NCBI GenBank assembly: GCA_028351415.1
Contig: JAOMJV010000011.1
Location: forward strand, 1 to 37,846
Direction: 5' to 3'
From: Candidatus Nitrosopumilus sp.
Lineage (GTDB): Archaea > Thermoproteota > Nitrososphaeria > Nitrososphaerales > Nitrosopumilaceae
Length of the DNA stretch: 37,846 bases
Positions 23,887 through 32,600 of the stretch are shown here, piece after piece (position 1 is the stretch's first letter; each line of letters opens with the position of its first letter). The notes under the pieces were generated by a model. It made no database searches. It worked only from the letters and a program-made list of their open reading frames with translations, and was not told the origin of the DNA. The position numbers and the translations under genes are program-made.

Positions 23887-24279
23887 TTATTGTTCAGCAA
23901 TTTGAATTTCCACGCTGTCTGATTCAAGAATATGTGCTCTGAAGTTTTTGTTAATTCCTGAATAAATTATCCATACCACTGGATTACTTTGCATAAATTT
24001 TTTATCTGTACTTGAAGGAAATGCGTCTGAATTAGGATGTGAATGAAATATTCCTATGACCTCCATTTTTTTTTCTTCTGCAATTTTATACCCCTCTATT
24101 AATTGCTCATTTGAAATTGTAAAATTTACTGGTGATTCATCAATATTTTCAGTTAAAAATATGTCTAGAACTTGGTTATTTTTACCAAATAATATCCCGC
24201 ACGCTTCATTGGGTTTTTGATTTTCTGAATATTGCGATAGAATTTTTTTATCTGATTGTTTTAAAATAATTTTCTGCAA
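23887..24279 (-). CDS. JAMM/MPN-domain metallopeptidase
   Basis: This 130-residue single-domain protein carries the full JAMM motif: Glu in NEACGILFG near 24-31 and HSHPNSDAFPSSTD near 79-92 (HxH-x7-S-x2-D). Archaeal JAMM enzymes remove ubiquitin-like SAMP proteins or process sulfur-carrier proteins. It starts at TTG 2 bases after the stop of the upstream cupredoxin gene, so it is probably co-transcribed with it. No ubiquitin-like gene is in this window, so the substrate is unknown. Confidence 0.85.
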   Translation of the reverse strand: MQKIILKQSDKKILSQYSENQKPNEACGILFGKNNQVLDIFLTENIDESPVNFTISNEQLIEGYKIAEEKKMEVIGIFHSHPNSDAFPSSTDKKFMQSNPVVWIIYSGINKNFRAHILESDSVEIQIAEQ

Positions 24280-24281
24280 AT

Positions 24282-25373
24282 CTATTCTACGTTAACAGTT
24301 CCAATCATCCATGGATGTAAAATACAATAATAATCATAACTGCCTACATCTGTAAATGTAAATTGATACTCATCTCCAAGATTTAATATTCCTGAATCAA
24401 ACACTCCATCAGATCCACTTGCTGGAATTCCTGATGTTGCTGTATGCATTGCTGGATCTTCATTTACCCATTCAACTGTTGTTCCACTTGAAACGTTGAT
24501 TGTTTCTGGATTGTAAAATATTTTTCCATCTTCTGGAATTGCTGCTCCTTCTGGAATTATAATTTTGGTTGCTTCTTTTGGAGCCTCAATTACTAATGTT
24601 GCAATCATCCATGGATGTACTATGCACAAGTACTCGTGCTCTCCAATTTCTAAATTAGTTGTATCTAAAGTAAATTTTTCTCCTGCACTGATTAAACTAG
24701 AATCAAATGTTTCTCCATAATCTATTGAACTAGTAACTGTATGTGGTGCTGCATCTACATTTGTCCATTCAATTGTATGTCCTTGTGTTACTATTGCTGT
24801 ATCTGGACTATAATCTGGATTGCCTTCTTGAGCTGAATCTTTGAGAATCTCAATTGCAAAAATTGGTCCTACCGCTAATCCTTCAGCTACTTCCTCATCT
24901 ATTAGCTCTTCAGCAATTTCTACGTCCTCTGAATTCATTGATCCAGCTGTAACCCAAATCACCAATGCACTGGCCACTGCAAGTCCAAGTACCAGTCCTA
25001 TAGGTTTGATACTGCCTGGTTTTTTCATTGCAAGGTATCCTATAACTAATGCTGGAAGTGCAACTGCTAATAAAATTAGTACTACTGTTAGTGTAAAGTC
25101 TGAAGTATTCATGGTGGCTAATGCATAAAATCCGAATCCTAATGAAATTGCTACAATTACTAAAGTTGTTATTTTTGCCCTCTTACTTGTTGAAATTCCT
25201 CCGTCTAAGATGCCTGCTGCTGTAAAAATTAATCCTACAAACATGGTTAAACCTGTTAATGCATGCATTCCATCGATGAATGTGTGTGCAATTCCTGCAT
25301 ATGACAGTATGAGGCCTGCTAATCCAATGCCTGTGAGGCCCATTCCTGGCATCAATAAGTCCCAATTACTCAT
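24282..25373 (-). CDS. Polytopic membrane protein with two plastocyanin-like copper domains
   Basis: This 363-residue protein has about five membrane helices in residues 8-165, then two tandem cupredoxin domains facing outside. Each has a full type 1 copper set: His in APHTVTS with YLCIVHPWM (domain 1), and His in AMHTATS with YYCILHPWM (domain 2). It is likely a membrane-bound electron carrier that passes electrons between copper centres at the terminal-oxidase end of respiration. It is divergent from the haem O synthase gene with 95 bases between, consistent with co-regulation with oxidase assembly. Confidence 0.85.
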   Translation of the reverse strand: MSNWDLLMPGMGLTGIGLAGLILSYAGIAHTFIDGMHALTGLTMFVGLIFTAAGILDGGISTSKRAKITTLVIVAISLGFGFYALATMNTSDFTLTVVLILLAVALPALVIGYLAMKKPGSIKPIGLVLGLAVASALVIWVTAGSMNSEDVEIAEELIDEEVAEGLAVGPIFAIEILKDSAQEGNPDYSPDTAIVTQGHTIEWTNVDAAPHTVTSSIDYGETFDSSLISAGEKFTLDTTNLEIGEHEYLCIVHPWMIATLVIEAPKEATKIIIPEGAAIPEDGKIFYNPETINVSSGTTVEWVNEDPAMHTATSGIPASGSDGVFDSGILNLGDEYQFTFTDVGSYDYYCILHPWMIGTVNVE

Positions 25374-25468
25374 TAAAATTAGCTGGTAAGAGTGAGATAC
25401 TTATTCCTTTTGAAATATTGTGGATCTACAACAAGGAATAAAACGGCTTTACAACCCTATCAAGTAAC

Positions 25469-26371
25469 TTGGGAATTAATGAAATAATAGAAATATCTAA
25501 ACCTCGCATTGTTGTACTTCTAGTAATTACTGCAGTTACATCCATGTTTGCTGCAAGTAAACTGGTTTCTGGTACACCTTCTCTTGATTATATTGATTAT
25601 TTACACATTATAGTGGCAGGGGCTTTAGCATCTGCTGGATCTAGTGCATTAAATCATTATTATGATAAAGACATTGATCCTAAAATGACTCGAACTAGTA
25701 CTAGGCCTATTCCATCTGGAAGAATGTCCGCATCACATGTTTTGCTATATGGTTTGGCTGTAAGTTCTATTTCTGTAATTTATGGATTCTTTGCATTAAA
25801 CCCATTATCTGCTTTCTTCATTGCTGTAGGAATATTTTCTTATGTGATAATTTACACAGTTTGGCTCAAACGTCGATATACCTCTAACATTGTAATTGGT
25901 GGAATTGCTGGTAGTGCTGCTGCTTGGGCTGGGTGGTCAGCTGCAACTGGCAGTATGGATTTGCTAGGATTTCTAGTTGGCTTTTTAGTATTTGTCTGGA
26001 CTCCTTCTCACTTTTGGTGTCTTGCAATGAAAATTAAAGATGAATATGCACAAGCTGGAGTTCCTATGTTACCTGTTGTGATTGGAATGCAAAAAACATC
26101 TAAATTTATTTTAGGAAATACTTTGATCTTAATCCCGTATTCTTTGTTACTTGTATTAATTCCTGATGGACTGGGAGTTGTTTATACTATAATTGCATCT
26201 GTATCTGGCGGCTTGATGCTTGTGTATCATTATAAATTAACAAAAACTCCTACATCTGCATTTGCTTGGAAGGCATACAAAGTAACTGCGCCTTATCTAA
26301 CTATAATTTTCGTTGCAGTAGCATTGGATGCTGCATTTCATTTTCCTTTAAATGAATTATTTATTTTTTAA
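25469..26371 (+). CDS. ctaB: Protohaem IX farnesyltransferase (haem O synthase)
   Basis: This 300-residue membrane prenyltransferase has about eight or nine helices. The Asp-rich site NHYYDKDIDPKMTRTSTRPIP is near 62-82, and the second loop VWLKRRYTSNIVIGGIAGSAAAWAGW near 131-156. It adds a farnesyl chain to haem B for haem-copper oxidase. The start is TTG; conserved ISKPRIVVLLV begins 8 residues later, so the start fits the family. Its last codons are part of a 15-bp tandem repeat. Confidence 0.93.
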   Translation: MGINEIIEISKPRIVVLLVITAVTSMFAASKLVSGTPSLDYIDYLHIIVAGALASAGSSALNHYYDKDIDPKMTRTSTRPIPSGRMSASHVLLYGLAVSSISVIYGFFALNPLSAFFIAVGIFSYVIIYTVWLKRRYTSNIVIGGIAGSAAAWAGWSAATGSMDLLGFLVGFLVFVWTPSHFWCLAMKIKDEYAQAGVPMLPVVIGMQKTSKFILGNTLILIPYSLLLVLIPDGLGVVYTIIASVSGGLMLVYHYKLTKTPTSAFAWKAYKVTAPYLTIIFVAVALDAAFHFPLNELFIF

Positions 26372-26409
26372 TTATTTATTTTTTAATTATTTATTTTTTA
26401 ATTATTTAT
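26355..26409. repeat. 15-bp AT tandem repeat, about 3.7 copies, between convergent genes
   Basis: The unit aattatttatttttt occurs at 26355, 26370 and 26385 with a partial fourth copy to 26409. It covers the ctaB stop and the stop of the opposite 98-residue protein gene. The T6 runs give strong plus-strand termination signals. Confidence 0.85.
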
Positions 26410-26698
26410 CTAATCCTGGGAAACTTGCTTCATAATCTTTTTCCATTACTTCTTTATTTTGCTTTTTAATTGGATCTTCTTCTTTTGCAATCACCACCAC
26501 TTCAATTCGGCGTTCATCTTTTGTAAACCATGCTACCTTGATGAGTCCTAGTATTTCTAAATCTAAAAGTAATTTGTTAAATTTATCTTCTGGAACGTTT
26601 AACCCATCTTTTGTTATACTTTTGTAAAGTTCCGTATCCGTTAGTGAGTTAACTTCTTTAATTTTCTCGTATATTGTATTTCGTAGTGGGATTGCCAT
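26402..26698 (-). CDS. Small winged-helix-like protein after Cdc48
   Basis: This 98-residue protein has a predicted helix-rich N-terminal part (IYEKIKEVNSLTDTELYKSI) and a LLLDLEILGLIKVAWFTKDERRIEVVVI helix-turn-strand-strand pattern that resembles a winged helix. A charged tail follows. No family is firmly recognised. It begins 2 bases after the cdc48 stop, so it is probably translated with it and might be an adaptor or regulator. That role is inference from position only. Confidence 0.65.
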   Translation of the reverse strand: MAIPLRNTIYEKIKEVNSLTDTELYKSITKDGLNVPEDKFNKLLLDLEILGLIKVAWFTKDERRIEVVVIAKEEDPIKKQNKEVMEKDYEASFPGLDK

Positions 26699-26700
26699 GA

Positions 26701-28869
26701 TTAACCGTAAAATGTATTCTCACCTTTTTTAGGCACCACGTTAGATATACTTTCTCTTATGCTATTATACCATTGATCTACTTCTTTGGTAATTGATGGT
26801 TTTACTTGTTTTAAACTCGTTGCAAAATCGTGACTAGAAATTTTTGATGAATCATTTCTCATTGCATGCACTGCTGCTTCTCTACATAATGCTGCTAAAT
26901 CTGCACCTGTGTAACTATGTGTTGCAATTGCAATTTCTTGTAATTTCACATCATTTGATAATGGCATTTTTTTTGTTAAAATTTTAATTATTTCTAACCT
27001 TCCTTTTTCATCTGGTGGTGAGACATATAGAACCAAGTCTAACCTGCCTGTTCTTAATAATGAATTATCTATGATGTCTGGTCTATTTGTAATTCCAATT
27101 ACTACAACTCGTGAAGATGCACCTTCTTCTATTTCTGTTAATAGTTGACTCAGAATTGTTTCACCTGCGCCTCCTTCACCTGATTTTAATTTCGCTAATG
27201 CATCTAATTCATCAAAAATTACTACACACGGTGAAGATGCTTTTGCTTTTCTAAATATTTCTCTTACTGCTTTTTCTGACTCTCCCATCCATTTGGAAAG
27301 AATTTCTGGACCTCTAACTAAAATCATATTTGCACCTGTTTCTGTTGCAACTGCTCTTGCAAGTAATGTTTTTCCGCATCCTGGTGGACCATAAATTAAA
27401 GCTCCCTTTGGTGGTTTAACCCCCATTTTTGTAAATTTACCTGGTTCTTTTATTGCTGTGATCAAATTATCTGTTAATGATTTTTTAACTTCCTCTAAAC
27501 CTCCTACATCCTGCCACCAAACTTTTGGTCTTTCTACATAGAACTCCCTCATTGCAGTGGGAACTACTTCGTGCATTGCATCGTAAAAATCAACTAATTT
27601 AATTTCCATTGATTGTAAAACTGCGGATGAAATTTTTTCAGTTTCAAGATCAATTTCTGGCAAGTATCTTCTGATTGATTTCATAGCTGCCTCTCTACAT
27701 AGTGATTTAATGTCTGCACCTGTATACCCGTGTAGTTCTGATGATAAGTTTTTTAGATCTACGTCTTTACTAATTGGCATTCCTCGTGTATGAATTTGTA
27801 AAATTTCGTATCTTTCGTCTTCATTTGGTACGGTAATTTCAAATTCTCTATCAAATCTTCCTGGCCTTCTGAGAGCCGGATCCATGCTATCTGGTCTATT
27901 TGTTGCACCTAACACGATAACGTTTCCTCTATCTGTAAGTCCATCCATCAATGCTAACAGTTGAGCAACTACTCTTTTTTCCACATCACCATAAGCCTCT
28001 TCTCTTTTTGGTGCAATTGCATCAATTTCATCAATGAATATTATGCTTGGAGAGTTATCTTTAGCTTCTTTGAAAATCTCTCTTAGTTTAGCTTCTGTTT
28101 CCCCATAATACTTATTCATAATTTCTGGTCCGTTAATTGGATACATGTTAGCTTCTGATTCACTTGCAAGAACTTTTGCAAGTAATGTTTTCCCGCATCC
28201 TGGTGGACCATAAAGTAAAATTCCGCTATGTGGTTCAACTCCTAATCTTGCAAATAATTCTGGATGTCTTAATGGTAATTCTACTATCTCTCTCATTGCT
28301 TTAGTTTTTTCTTTTAACCCTCCAACTTCTTCGTATGTGACTCGAACTTTTCTATCAATTGATATTTCTGATGAAATATTCACCTCTGTTGTTTTATCAA
28401 TTTCAATTACTCCTTTTGGAACTGTTTTTGTAATTTTGAAATCCATGGAATTTCCTAAAATCATCACCGCAATTTCATCTCCATGTGTAATTGGTAATCC
28501 TTTTAGTCTATTTTTTACAAAATCTGTGTATTCTTTATCTACTGTAACTGAATCATTTAATGGAGTTAATGTTATTATTTTTGCAATCTTTGATGTAACT
28601 TTTCTAATTTTTACAATGTCGTTCAATGTCCCTCCTACATTTTTTCTTGTTTGCCCATCTACTCTGATTATGTCTGGAAACTTTTCATCTTCATCCACTG
28701 GCCAAATAACCGCACAACTGGTTCTTGAACCCATTATTTCAATAATATCTCCTGGTGCTGCTTTTAGGAAATCCATTGCTTGCGGACCTACTCTGGCACG
28801 TTTCTTGCCTATGTCTCTTTGTTTTGCTTCGCCAATCCTCATTTGCAAAGGTTCTTCTTTGCGGACCAA
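26701..28869 (-). CDS. cdc48: Cdc48/p97-type AAA ATPase
   Basis: This 722-residue protein has the N-terminal double-psi barrel domain (about 1-180) and two AAA modules. D1 has GPPGCGKT at 221-228, FIDEID near 278-283 and GATNRPD. D2 has GPPGCGKT at 494-501, VIFDELDAL near 553-561 and GITNRPD. It unfolds proteins by pulling them through its central pore. The C-terminus TFYG fits the HbYX (hydrophobic-Tyr-any) motif that docks on the 20S proteasome. The start is TTG at 28869 (MVRKEEPLQ); an ATG at 28842 is in frame. It follows the aEF1B gene on the same strand. Confidence 0.94.
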   Translation of the reverse strand: MVRKEEPLQMRIGEAKQRDIGKKRARVGPQAMDFLKAAPGDIIEIMGSRTSCAVIWPVDEDEKFPDIIRVDGQTRKNVGGTLNDIVKIRKVTSKIAKIITLTPLNDSVTVDKEYTDFVKNRLKGLPITHGDEIAVMILGNSMDFKITKTVPKGVIEIDKTTEVNISSEISIDRKVRVTYEEVGGLKEKTKAMREIVELPLRHPELFARLGVEPHSGILLYGPPGCGKTLLAKVLASESEANMYPINGPEIMNKYYGETEAKLREIFKEAKDNSPSIIFIDEIDAIAPKREEAYGDVEKRVVAQLLALMDGLTDRGNVIVLGATNRPDSMDPALRRPGRFDREFEITVPNEDERYEILQIHTRGMPISKDVDLKNLSSELHGYTGADIKSLCREAAMKSIRRYLPEIDLETEKISSAVLQSMEIKLVDFYDAMHEVVPTAMREFYVERPKVWWQDVGGLEEVKKSLTDNLITAIKEPGKFTKMGVKPPKGALIYGPPGCGKTLLARAVATETGANMILVRGPEILSKWMGESEKAVREIFRKAKASSPCVVIFDELDALAKLKSGEGGAGETILSQLLTEIEEGASSRVVVIGITNRPDIIDNSLLRTGRLDLVLYVSPPDEKGRLEIIKILTKKMPLSNDVKLQEIAIATHSYTGADLAALCREAAVHAMRNDSSKISSHDFATSLKQVKPSITKEVDQWYNSIRESISNVVPKKGENTFYG

Positions 28870-28892
28870 AAAATCACTTACTTCCTGTTATG

Positions 28893-29159
28893 CTAATTGC
28901 GGCTCATGCTTAGTACTTCAAATTCACTAACACCTTCTACGGCTCTTACTGTGTCTTCTAGTGAATCCATTTGACCATCTTTGTCTTCTAATACAAATTC
29001 TGCTTTTAGACATTCTAATCCAAAAGCTAATGGTTCTTTTGCATGTCGCTTTAAGGTAATTCCGTCTTTTAGTGATGTTTTTACATTTTCTGCTAATTTA
29101 TCTAAATCTACATCCATACCTGTTGGAAGAATTTTTGCTATCAATACTACATCTGTCAT
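28893..29159 (-). CDS. Translation elongation factor 1 beta (aEF1B)
   Basis: This 88-residue nucleotide-exchange factor reloads aEF1A with GTP. I place the start at the ATG at 29159 ([22 protein letters not shown]), which gives the family's normal length; longer in-frame starts to 29240 lie inside the upstream gene. The C-terminal part [17 protein letters not shown] and [24 protein letters not shown] match aEF1B. It begins 4 bases after the zinc-ribbon gene, a known archaeal pairing. Confidence 0.92.
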   Translation of the reverse strand: MTDVVLIAKILPTGMDVDLDKLAENVKTSLKDGITLKRHAKEPLAFGLECLKAEFVLEDKDGQMDSLEDTVRAVEGVSEFEVLSMSRN

Positions 29160-29163
29160 TTTT

Positions 29164-29343
29164 TTAAGGTCCTGTGAAATTACATGAAGAACATGTGTAA
29201 TTTCTTGCTGCATCTCTGCAACTTTGGCATCTCCAAACAAGATCTACACCACAATTTGGACAATTAAATTTCACAGATTTATCTCCTGGCATAATTGATC
29301 TATTACAACAACTACATGTCGGTAAGGATATGGTAGATGACAT
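29164..29343 (-). CDS. Small four-CxxC zinc-ribbon protein
   Basis: With the ATG at 29343 the protein has 59 residues; an upstream in-frame start at 29367 would add 8. Four CxxC knuckles are visible: CSCC, CPNC, CQSC and CSSC, enough for two zinc sites. This matches the archaeal COG2888/HVO_2753-type zinc-finger family, usually encoded beside aEF1B and thought to act in translation or RNA binding. Confidence 0.85.
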   Translation of the reverse strand: MSSTISLPTCSCCNRSIMPGDKSVKFNCPNCGVDLVWRCQSCRDAARNYTCSSCNFTGP

Positions 29344-29384
29344 GTTCAAATTTTCTGTAAACATCATTTATACCTTGCTTAGAA

Positions 29385-30533
29385 TTAATGTGTAATTGAA
29401 CTTAATATTTTTTTGAGTTCTCCTGTGATTAATGTTTTAGATATTTTTAGTGAACTTTTCACTCCCAGTAGTTTTATGATTGAACTTGTATGAAAATCAA
29501 AATCATCTTTTTCTGAAATCTCATTAGTGATTTCTGGAGTTATTGTTTCAAATAATTTATTGATTGTTTGATTATCTATTCTTTCTAATATTTTTCTTAC
29601 AAGTAACTGTTTTTCAAATTCTTTTCCAAATCTTTCTGTCCATTTTTTTTGATACTCTTGAAGATCTGAAATTTTATTTGTTTTTAAAAATTTAGATATG
29701 GCTTGTCCTGCATACACTCCTCCCATGCCACTTGTAAAAATTCCACCAGCTGTGGTAGGTTTTGCTTGTCCTGCTGCATCCCCTATGATTACTGTTTTAC
29801 CTTCAACAAATTTTTCAATTGGACCTTTGATCCAAATTGGTGCATATATTTTTCTAATAGTTGAAAATTTTCCTTTTTCCTTAAGAATTGAATCTAATGC
29901 TTCTACGACGTTGATTCCTTTTCCTGCTACTCCTACTTTTCCTTTTCCCTCGTTTGATGGAATTATCCATGCAAAAAATCCTGGATATTTTTCTTGATCA
30001 AACATTACTTCTACTTTCCCTTTTTTTATCCAATCTGCATAAATTTCATATTGCGCAGATGATAAAATTCCCGTTCTGTCTTTTTGTACTAATGATGACA
30101 CTCCTCTTGCATCGACAAAAATTTTACAATCTACTATTCCTTCATTGGTTCTTATCCCTGCATCTGTAGTTTCTTGAAAACTCGTTCTAACTTTAATCAC
30201 TGTTCCATTTTTTTGAGCTTGAAATGCAATTTGTTTATCTAGCTCTCTTCTACTGATTTCTACTACTTTTTGTTTTTTTGAATTAATTGTAAAATTATTT
30301 CCATTTGCTGATGTAATCTTTGCAGACTCTATCATATGATCAAATGTTTTTCTAAACGGTATTATTCCTAATTCTTCTAAACCTGCCATGCTAACTAATC
30401 CTCCACAATGTTCTGGTGTACCTATTTCATAATCTTCTTCAATTACTAATACCGAAAATCCTTTTGAGGATATTTCTCTAGCGCATAGTAAACCTGCAAC
30501 GCTTCCTCCTGCAACTATTGTATCGTAGTACAT
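29385..30533 (-). CDS. Geranylgeranyl reductase-family FAD oxidoreductase
   Basis: This 382-residue flavoprotein has an N-terminal FAD fold (DTIVAGGSVAGLLCAREISSKG near 4-25, a GxGxxG variant), a substrate/FAD segment PEHCGGLVS near 40-48, and the conserved GDAAGQAKPTTAGGI near 251-265. The family saturates geranylgeranyl chains of archaeal membrane lipids, using C-C double bonds as substrate. It is divergent from pth2 with a short shared promoter region. Exact lipid substrate is not defined by sequence. Confidence 0.85.
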   Translation of the reverse strand: MYYDTIVAGGSVAGLLCAREISSKGFSVLVIEEDYEIGTPEHCGGLVSMAGLEELGIIPFRKTFDHMIESAKITSANGNNFTINSKKQKVVEISRRELDKQIAFQAQKNGTVIKVRTSFQETTDAGIRTNEGIVDCKIFVDARGVSSLVQKDRTGILSSAQYEIYADWIKKGKVEVMFDQEKYPGFFAWIIPSNEGKGKVGVAGKGINVVEALDSILKEKGKFSTIRKIYAPIWIKGPIEKFVEGKTVIIGDAAGQAKPTTAGGIFTSGMGGVYAGQAISKFLKTNKISDLQEYQKKWTERFGKEFEKQLLVRKILERIDNQTINKLFETITPEITNEISEKDDFDFHTSSIIKLLGVKSSLKISKTLITGELKKILSSITH

Positions 30534-30599
30534 AGATTTTGGTTCTTTGTCAATTATTTAATTCCAAAGTTTTTCATTGTGCCTATTATGCATAATGTC

Positions 30600-30953
30600 A
30601 TGGGAGACATTAAGCAGGTAATTGTAGTTAGAACTGATCTTGGTATGGGAAAAGGTAAGATCGCCGCACAAGTAGGTCATGCATGTGTCCTTGGTGCTGA
30701 ACATGTGAGAAAATCTCATCCTGAATGGTGGTCTGAATGGTGGCGTGGTCAAGAAAAAGTGGTTGTAAGGGTTTCTGGAATTAAGGAATTACAAGAAGTA
30801 AAAAGACATGCTATTGATTTGAATCTTCCATGGTCTGAAGTATCTGATGCTGGACATACACAATTAACCCCTGGAACAACAACGTGTATTTCCATTGGGC
30901 CTGCTCCTGAAAATTTAATTGATAAAATCACTGGCGATTTTAAATTACTATAG
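30600..30953 (+). CDS. pth2: Peptidyl-tRNA hydrolase, archaeal/eukaryotic type (Pth2)
   Basis: With the ATG at 30600 the protein has 117 residues. It has KQVIVVRTDLGMGKGKIAAQVGHA near 5-28, KVVVRVSGIKEL, and the DAGHTQLTPGTTTCISIGPAP segment of the active site. It releases tRNA from prematurely dropped peptidyl-tRNA. In-frame starts at 30579 (GTG) and 30588 (ATG) would add a few residues. A TATA-like TTATTTAAT near 30555 favours 30588 or 30600. Confidence 0.94.
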   Translation: MGDIKQVIVVRTDLGMGKGKIAAQVGHACVLGAEHVRKSHPEWWSEWWRGQEKVVVRVSGIKELQEVKRHAIDLNLPWSEVSDAGHTQLTPGTTTCISIGPAPENLIDKITGDFKLL

Positions 30954-31001
30954 ATATTTTTCTTGGAATGAGATATAACCGTGTTAGATATTTTTTGAAA
31001 T

Positions 31002-32600
31002 ATGAAGAAAAAGGGCTTACTGGTAGTTTTCTTTTTTGGTGGAATAATGCTAACCTCCGGATTTGGATTATCTAGTATGATAGCCCCTCCTGAAGATAAC
31101 TCCGATATCATACTAACTGGAACTCCATCTGATAATTTCCCTGAAGATCAAAGAACTACATTTTGTAGTTCTGGCGGGGATGCCAAATCCACTAAGTATG
31201 TTCAAGAATATTTAATTCCAACAGAATGTAGTAATCCTTTAGCTATTGTATCTGATTATGATGGTAATGTTTGGTTTGCTCAAACCAATACTGGTAATCT
31301 TGCAAAATTTGATCCTACAACTGAAACATTTACTGAATATGACAACCCTACATGGCCTGATGGTGCTCGTTCAATGATGTGGGGAATGGATTATGCTCCT
31401 GATGGTTCTATTTGGTTTACTGATGAAACCTATGATTCTGTTTGGAAGTTTTCAACTCTTACTGAAGAATATGACCGACTATCTTATCCTTCTGATGATA
31501 ATTCCTTACCTCAAAAATTACTTGTAGATGGCTCTCAAATTATTATTAATGATTTTACTGGCAACAAGCTTACAATCTTAAACATTAATTTCTCTGATGA
31601 AGAAGTTAACTATCTTAGTATTCCATCTGCACTTGATGATTCTGTAACTGCTGACTTTGCATTAGATGAAAATAATAACATATGGTATACCAATTGGCTA
31701 TATCAACAAGGTGGATTTTTAGTCAAATTTGATCAAAATGGTTATCTTAATGCTGTATCTATCTCTGGCGAGCAATTTTTACCTCTAGTTGATTTTATTA
31801 ATGCATACGCATTACCTGTTCAATTACTTACCCCCAATGGCATAACTTTCTCAGATGATGGACTTCTTTGGATTGTAGATACCACTTCTTCGTCTTTCTT
31901 TAGTTTTGATCCTTTATCTGAAAAATTTATCCAATATGTTACGGCGGACCCTACGCTTCAAACCTATGGTAACCAGACAGGCGTGATTCAATCTCCTATA
32001 TCCAGACCTTATTGGATTGAAAATAATGATCAAGGACAACTTGTATTCAATGAACAAACTGCAAATAATATTTCTATAATGGATCCAAAAAAACAATCTC
32101 TTGTGGAATACCATGTACCTTCAAAAAATCCTAATTGGGGTGATTGTGATTCTGGTATTGCAATTTTAGATGATTGTGGTATTGCACAAATATTTGATTT
32201 TGCAATCTCTGGTGAAAAAATCTGGTTTACTGAATGGGTTGAAAATAAAATTGGTGTTGTAGATACTTCTGTATCTTTACCTCTTGAAATTCAACTTGAA
32301 TATGATACATTAAATTTACTTCCTGGCGATTCTGCTAATCTCCATTTTATAATATCCCCACAATTTAACAATGGGAACTTGGAACTTTCATCTATTGTAT
32401 CCACAACACATGATTTTCTAAATGTTAATTTCATTCATGATTCTGTTGAGACTTTTCAACTAAATTCTGATGAATCTGTTCCAATTCATGTTGATGTTTC
32501 TGCTTCTGATGATGCATTACCTGGAACATACAAAATTTTACTTGGTGTAGAATCTGATGATGTTGCAATTAGTAAATTTCTTACAGTGATAATAGAGTGA
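31002..32600 (+). CDS. Secreted Vgb/NHL-like beta-propeller protein with C-terminal beta domain
   Basis: This 532-residue exported protein has an N-terminal hydrophobic helix (about 5-27). It then carries repeats of the type DGNVWFAQTNTGNLAKFDPTTETFTEY, GSIWFTDETYDSVWKF and KIWFTEWVENKIGVVD, as in virginiamycin B lyase-type propellers. The last about 100 residues form an immunoglobulin-like domain (LLPGDSANLHFIISPQFNNG...GTYKILLGVES). Enzyme activity cannot be assumed; many such thaumarchaeal proteins are surface binding modules. Its end overlaps truD by 4 bases. Confidence 0.8.
   Translation: MKKKGLLVVFFFGGIMLTSGFGLSSMIAPPEDNSDIILTGTPSDNFPEDQRTTFCSSGGDAKSTKYVQEYLIPTECSNPLAIVSDYDGNVWFAQTNTGNLAKFDPTTETFTEYDNPTWPDGARSMMWGMDYAPDGSIWFTDETYDSVWKFSTLTEEYDRLSYPSDDNSLPQKLLVDGSQIIINDFTGNKLTILNINFSDEEVNYLSIPSALDDSVTADFALDENNNIWYTNWLYQQGGFLVKFDQNGYLNAVSISGEQFLPLVDFINAYALPVQLLTPNGITFSDDGLLWIVDTTSSSFFSFDPLSEKFIQYVTADPTLQTYGNQTGVIQSPISRPYWIENNDQGQLVFNEQTANNISIMDPKKQSLVEYHVPSKNPNWGDCDSGIAILDDCGIAQIFDFAISGEKIWFTEWVENKIGVVDTSVSLPLEIQLEYDTLNLLPGDSANLHFIISPQFNNGNLELSSIVSTTHDFLNVNFIHDSVETFQLNSDESVPIHVDVSASDDALPGTYKILLGVESDDVAISKFLTVIIE

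Noticed and set aside
26355-26409. CRISPR-like repeat array
   Set aside because: Units are directly adjacent, 15 bp and AT-only, without spacers; it is a simple tandem repeat.
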